Assembly (NCBI GenBank): GCA_027946555.1
Contig: JAPEVC010000105.1
Location: 58,861 to 122,860 of the forward strand
Direction of reading: 5' to 3'
DNA length: 64,000 nt
DNA from: Gnomoniopsis sp. IMI 355080
Taxonomy: Eukaryota > Ascomycota > Sordariomycetes > Diaporthales > Gnomoniaceae
Shown: in pieces, positions 59,514-64,000 of the stretch
How positions within the stretch are numbered: the stretch's first letter is position 1
How the letters are laid out: every line of letters starts with the position of its first letter
The notes under the pieces: model-generated
Told to the model about the DNA's origin: nothing
Databases searched by the model: none
The model's input: the letters and a program-made list of their open reading frames with translations, nothing else
Made by a program: the position numbers and the translations under genes

Positions 59514-61399
59514 ATGCCTTCGTCTTCAGTCTGGCTGTTGTCTTTCCTCTCGTTTGTCGACATTGCAACCTCATTGCAGAAACGAGACGTCACGGCAACG
59601 CTTGCAGATGGTAGCACAGTCATTGGCTATGAGGCAGAAGGCTTGTCAACATTTCAAGGCATACCATACGCTCAGCCACCAGTCGGTGACCTCCGCCTTC
59701 GTCCACCACAGCCCATCACGACGCCACTCGGCACAATAGACGCTACCCAAGATGCCAAGGCCTGTCCTCAGTTAGTAGCGAACCTCGATTCATCGAGCCT
59801 TCTGGAGAGTGTTGCGGGACAGCTCGTCAACACAGCTTTCGGCCAGCAGACCTTGAATGCAGGCGAGGACTGTTTGACCCTAAACGTTATTGCACCTCCA
59901 GATGCGCAACCAGGTGACAATCTACCGGTTGCCTTCTGGATCTTCGGTGGGGCGTTCGAGGTGGGATGGAGCTCTTTGTTCAACGGCTCAAGCTATGTGA
60001 CCGATTCGATCGCCCAAAACAAACCAATTGTCTGGGTTGCGGTCAACTATCGTGTTGCGGGCTTTGGATTGATGCCGGGCAAGGAAGTGCTGGCTGAAGG
60101 TTCAACGAACCTTGCCATACGTGATCAACGACTTGGTATGTCCTTTTGCTTCCAATTCCAACAACGTTTTTAAGGATCATTCACTAACAATTCTCTAGGC
60201 CTTGAGTGAGTCTCTCAAAGCCATTATATATTGACGTATACAGTCGGGTGCTGACATATAGGGTCAAGATGGGTTGCCGACAATATCGCACAGTTTGGAG
60301 GCGACCCGGATAAAGTTGTCATATACGGCGAAAGTGCTGGATCCATCTCTTGCTCACTGCAGATGACATACAATGGTGGTAACAACACCTATAAGGGCAA
60401 GCCCCTTTTCCGCGGTGCCATCATGGATAGCGGAAGTGTCATCCCTTATGCTGCTATTGATGCTCCGCAAGCCCAACAGGTATTTGACCAGGTCGCCACG
60501 GCAGGTGGTTGTGAGTCATCGAGCGACAAGCTAGCTTGTCTGCGAGCTCTCGACTACGAGGACTTTCTCGATGCTGCGTCGAGTGTCCCAACATTCTTTG
60601 ATTACAATGGTGGTCAACTATCCTAGTGAGTAGTCACCCTCTTTCGGTTGGTAGATACACTCGATACTCGCGAGATGCTGACATCAAACAAAGTGCACCA
60701 CGTATAGATGGTGATGTAATTCCTGACGCAGTTGACGTTCTCACGGCTACTGGACAATACGCCAAGGTTCCATTCATCATCGGAGATCAACAAGACGAGG
60801 GTACGCTCTTTTCTCTAAGCCAAACCAATCTCAGCACCAGTGATGAGCTCGTCACTTTTCTCAATGAGTTCTATTATCCACAAACGAATCGGTCAATTGT
60901 ACAAGGCTTCGTGGATACGTACCCTGATAACCCATCTGCTGGCTCTCCTTACAACACCGGCATATTATGGAATGTGTACCCCCAATACAAGCACCTTGCT
61001 GCAATCTTGGGTGATCAGCTATTCAATCTCCAGCGGAGAAGAGTCTTGCACTACAATTTGGTGAATGATGGCGGACCAGCTTGGACATATCTTGCGACTT
61101 ACTTCTACGGGACCCCAATCCTCGGAACTTTCCATGCTACAGACGTACTCGAGGGCTTTGACTATCTGGGTGATACGAATGAAAAGACACTTCAGCATGC
61201 GTATTATTTGAGCTTCATCAACACCCTTGACCCGAACAACGGAACCAGCAGCGACTACTCGACTTGGCCGCAGTGGACGGAGGACGGGCGAGAGATACTT
61301 ATGATGGACACTTCGACGCAGTATCAGGTTGGCGAAGATAATTTTCGAGAAGAAAGCTACCAGTATCTGCTGGCGAACATCGCCAACATGCGTACGTGA
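59514..61399 (+). CDS. Secreted type-B carboxylesterase/lipase
   Basis: Four exons, 59514-60135, 60199-60205, 60269-60625 and 60694-61399, give 563 residues, the usual size. The ATG at 59514 opens a signal peptide (MPSSSVWLLSFLSFVDIATS). Type-B signatures follow: FQGIPYAQPPVGDLRLRPP, EDCLTLNVIAP, and the nucleophile elbow GESAGS with Ser232. Glu364 lies in DQQDEGTLF and His476 in GTFHATDV, completing the expected Ser-Glu-His triad. GGDPDKVV precedes the elbow. The second exon is only 7 nt. It is required because it converts phase 1 to phase 2 and restores the family motif QRLGLEWVADN across three exons. The enzyme should hydrolyse carboxylic esters outside the cell; substrate unknown (lipids, feruloyl-type esters or xenobiotics are all possible). 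Confidence 0.92.
60199..60205 (+). other. 7-nt micro-exon of the carboxylesterase gene
   Basis: GCCTTGA lies between introns 60136-60198 and 60206-60268, both 63 nt. With the G before it and the A after it, it encodes Gly-Leu-Glu of the conserved RLGLEW motif. Skipping it would shift the frame. Confidence 0.8.
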
Positions 61400-61599
61400 G
61401 CTCTTGGGTTGTTGGCCGAAGTGGGAGAGCTGAGGGTTTCATTCTGTCTAATATTCGTAATCGGACAACGCAAGCTGTACTTGATAATTCATCTGGCACA
61501 GTGGATAGTGCACCGGCTCAAATGATAGGATTCAAGAATCTTCTTGGAAATTCAATACTCAGGAAATTACTCAGGTCCCTCGGTCTTCATACCTAGGTC

Positions 61600-62330
61600 G
61601 TTTCAAAGTCGTGATTGCTTAAATTTACCAACTGTAAAGCGTGGCTTCTAGGCGGCATTAGAACCCTGACTCTTTCTAGCACCCTTGAGTCAATATTCCT
61701 TAGGTTGATTAGCCTCTCCGGCTTCCTCCGCCAGCTGTTTCGTGGTCTGGATGTCCATACGTGCCGCCTCGAGTGCACGCAACTCCGCCTGCACTTCTGG
61801 GTAACAGTCGTGAAAACACTTATGAAGTGGCAACCCATCTTCATTGTTACCCACGTATTGATGAGTGGTTCGAGTTTCCAGTAGAATCGACGCCTTCTTT
61901 GGCCGGTTTTGCCTCCGCTGTTGCGTGGGTGTAAGACAGGTAGGCATCGGTTGGCCCGCTTGGTTCCACACAATTTGCTTCCCCTGATCATCGGCGTGAA
62001 TATCGTACTTATACCTTGGATCACACACTGCCGCACAATCTCTTTCTTCGCGAGGTACTTCCGAATGAAACCTCCGGCGGACTTGTGATCAGTCTGAGAC
62101 TGAACGAGTACCAGAGTATATTCAATGTCAATGATCGAAAAGTTAGTCTGATATGTATTCGAAGACTTATACAGTCGCCTGCATGCTGTCTGTATAGACG
62201 GCTGATATTGAAATTCATAGCCATCAACTGCTCTTTCACCTGCTATCTGATAACAGGGGGCAGACACGTGCGGATTTGTACTACTGCAGTGTGCCGCAGG
62301 TATACAACCACCGCCGCGGGGAGGTTGGAT
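61600..62330 (-). CDS. Hypothetical coding region, exon structure unresolved
   Basis: Two overlapping minus-strand frames each look partly coding. One (62267 down to about 62020) includes FSIIDIEYTLVLVQSQTDHK and KSAGGFIRKYLAKKE. The other (about 62028-61690, stop) reads CDPRYKYDIHADDQGKQIVW and a helical end ALEAARMDIQTTKQLAEEAG. They could be joined by a frameshift or a tiny intron near 62025-62035, where I see no convincing splice pair. It may be the 3' part of the gene upstream at 63329, or a decaying gene next to RIP-like DNA. No domain recognised. Confidence 0.3.
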
Positions 62331-62393
62331 CTCTGGACGGCCGTCATATTGGCGAGGTCGGATGGAAACCAGTATTGGCGATTTTCTGGCATT

Positions 62394-63329
62394 TCAATGA
62401 GCTGGTGTGACGTATCCTTGGGCGGTTCTCTGAGCCTGGAGATATGCGGGGGCCCAAGAGGTGGTAATCACATTATAGTGCTTGATGGCATCACCAATGA
62501 TTTGAGCTGGAGGTTTATCTAGGCCCATACCTCGTGGAGCAGGACCGATTGGAGGCTCATACTTTGACTTGAAGTTACCGTGGCCACGCCGGACCGTATG
62601 GCGATGCAATTTGCTGTGGATCCTTCCCAACATCTTGTTTACTCTGCGTATCCATCGCTTCTCTCCGAGGGCGAGAAGCACTTCCCAATTCCGACGCGAG
62701 ATATCCTCTACTGGCAGGCATATGACCCGTGCCTCATCCAAGACATCGCACATCCTACTCGAGTCATGATGGGTTATCTTTCGGGCGTATAAAGACTCCT
62801 TGAGAGACGTCCAGTTGGTCCCAGAGTCCGAGGGACTCTTGCGATGTCGGTCTAGTGTTCGCTCGATGCGCTTCAAAAGTTGAATTCGTGGCTGGTGGTC
62901 TTCTCTATCACCCCCTTGGTCGGTGGGAGTCAATCTCGATCCGCCGGCATTGCTCTGGGTATGATTCGATTCGACACCCTGGGTTGGACGAGGCGCCGAT
63001 GAGAGTCGGGATGGACCGGTAGTGGGAGGTGCCCGATTCCACTGCAGGTGTGGGGCATGCTTGGCCATATGCTTAGCCCGATATTTCCTGTTCAGGTCGT
63101 GCGTTACTGATATCCACAAGGACGAGCTCAGGAAGGCCTGAGGCCAGTTCTGGTGTTTCTCAGTCCAACTGCGGATAGATGTATCATTCTCAAGGACTGT
63201 GTCGTTATCTCGTCCTCTGTCTCTCCATATTGAACAAATTGCCGCTTTCACCACCTTTTTCAAATCGCCATTGGTGAGCTTGTCCATTCTGGCCGTGCCA
63301 TCGTTGTCGGACGTGTCCTGGTCGGCCAT
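62394..63329 (-). CDS. Hypothetical protein
   Basis: A 311-codon frame starting at an ATG at 63329 (MADQDTSDNDGTARMDKLTN). It is hydrophilic and basic with no signal peptide or membrane helix: a helical N-terminal part (DLKKVVKAAICSIWRDRG), a disordered Ser/Pro/Asn middle, then helical Arg/Lys-rich segments (EVLLALGEKRWIRRVNKMLG). The 3' end probably continues through an intron, since the last 10-20 residues look like read-through. No family recognised. It borders the TA-rich terminal DNA, so a degraded mobile-element or accessory origin is possible. Confidence 0.45.
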   Translation of the reverse strand: MADQDTSDNDGTARMDKLTNGDLKKVVKAAICSIWRDRGRDNDTVLENDTSIRSWTEKHQNWPQAFLSSSLWISVTHDLNRKYRAKHMAKHAPHLQWNRAPPTTGPSRLSSAPRPTQGVESNHTQSNAGGSRLTPTDQGGDREDHQPRIQLLKRIERTLDRHRKSPSDSGTNWTSLKESLYARKITHHDSSRMCDVLDEARVICLPVEDISRRNWEVLLALGEKRWIRRVNKMLGRIHSKLHRHTVRRGHGNFKSKYEPPIGPAPRGMGLDKPPAQIIGDAIKHYNVITTSWAPAYLQAQRTAQGYVTPAH

Positions 63330-63639
63330 GATGGAGGCGTGGTTGTTGAGTACTGTTAGACAGAGATGTGTTGTTGGATCCTCGGTCGAGGCACTCTGGC
63401 CGGGGTAACGTGTGGTCGTGGAAATGAGAGTTCAATAGCTGAGGTTGTGGTAAAGGGGTAACAAGGTTTGAGGTAGGAGGAGGGTCTGTGAGAAGGTGAC
63501 GAAAGAGAGAGATTGGAAAAGTCGAAGTTGCAGAAGGCGAGGTTGGTGGTTTTCTGATAGTAGGTCCTCTCCTACCTAGGTATTCTTTTATTTGCATTCC
63601 ACTTGCGCCTCACCTATATCAATTCAGTTCGGCCCTTAC

Positions 63640-63920
63640 AGTGCCAGACGTAGGGGTACAGCCGGCATACACGCAGGAACTTATAAGTATAAATAAGGTT
63701 AAAAAGTAGCGCGTGAATTATATATAACTATACGAGGTTAGAATAGGTTTAAATAAGCATTAAAATGTTCATATATAAGGAATCAGTAGATATCCGCTAT
63801 ATATTTAAGTAAATTCTAGCTAAACTTATATAAAAGATACTACTTCCGTTAGTTTACTTTAGACCGAATTCTAGCCGGGATAGATTCTTATAATTAAAGC
63901 TTCTTTTACTAAATAGATAG
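63640..63920. other. TA-rich, RIP-like DNA
   Basis: Composition changes sharply: strings of TATATA, TTATAA, AATTAT and TAAATAAG with very few C or G. This contrasts with the roughly balanced DNA before it. No frame is open for any length. It resembles repeat-induced-point-mutated transposon remnants in ascomycetes, but no element terminus is visible in the window. Confidence 0.6.
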
Positions 63921-63924
63921 AAGT

Positions 63925-64000
63925 CTTCTCCTTCTTCTCCTTCTTCTCCTTCTTCTCCTTCTTCTCCTTCTTCTCCTTCTTCTCCTTCTTCTCCTTCTTC
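63925..64000. repeat. Pyrimidine microsatellite, period 9 (TTCTCCTTC)
   Basis: About eight uninterrupted copies of the 9-bp unit run to the end of the window and continue beyond it. It directly follows the TA-rich block. Confidence 0.95.

Noticed and set aside
63925..64000. Telomeric repeat at the window end
   Set aside because: The unit is TTCTCCTTC, not TTAGGG/CCCTAA; a simple microsatellite.

Overview
This window is nuclear DNA from a filamentous ascomycete (Pezizomycotina, most likely a Sordariomycete). Three things support that. Genes are split by short 50-160 nt GT-AG introns with no operons. The protein families are fungal: SAT4/PTH11-type rhodopsin domain, GH55 glucanase, Clr5-ankyrin, fungal Zn2Cys6 and C2H2 regulators, small secreted cysteine-rich proteins. 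The non-coding DNA carries many copies of the palindrome TACCTAGGTA. All gene models were built by hand from reading frames and splice signals. Each multi-exon model given with coordinates keeps one open frame through every junction, except the low-confidence loci noted below.

Layout, left to right. 0-1.2 kb: 3' part of a rhodopsin-domain membrane protein. 1.8-4.3 kb (minus): secreted GH55 beta-1,3-glucanase. 4.3-9.3 kb: no convincing gene, some short tandem duplications. 9.3-10.9 kb: four-exon protein of unknown function. 10.9-15.4 kb: long pyrimidine-rich non-coding tract leading into a C2H2/fungal-trans regulator (15.4-18.7 kb). 20.1-21.2 kb: secreted carboxy-cis,cis-muconate cyclase-like propeller. 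22.1-23.4 kb: BTB protein with a cysteine-rich insert. 23.9-27.7 kb (minus): Clr5-ankyrin protein. 28.3-28.5 kb: 15-bp minisatellite. 30.7-32.5 kb: sugar-transporter-like MFS protein. 36.2-38.8 kb: Zn2Cys6 regulator. 40.1-40.6 and 43.4-44.0 kb: two effector-like small secreted proteins in gene-poor DNA. 45.9-47.2 kb (minus): coiled-coil protein. 48.5-52.7 kb: six-exon fusion of a SesB-like alpha/beta-hydrolase with a CorA-type membrane module. 53.3-55.1 kb: secreted cysteine-rich protein. 55.5-56.6 kb (minus): haem aldoxime-dehydratase-like protein that seems to lack the distal catalytic histidine. 59.5-61.4 kb: secreted type-B carboxylesterase with a 7-nt micro-exon. 61.6-63.3 kb (minus): poorly resolved hypothetical loci. 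63.6-64 kb: TA-rich, RIP-like DNA ending in a pyrimidine microsatellite.

There is no biosynthetic cluster with a backbone enzyme. The theme is the cell surface and the outside world: secreted hydrolases, a lactonizing enzyme, small secreted proteins, a sugar transporter and a possible GPCR-like receptor. They are interspersed with two transcription factors and two large architectures (Clr5-ankyrin, hydrolase-CorA) of the kind found in fungal accessory and self/non-self recognition repertoires. The hydrolase-CorA gene is the best candidate for an under-described system.
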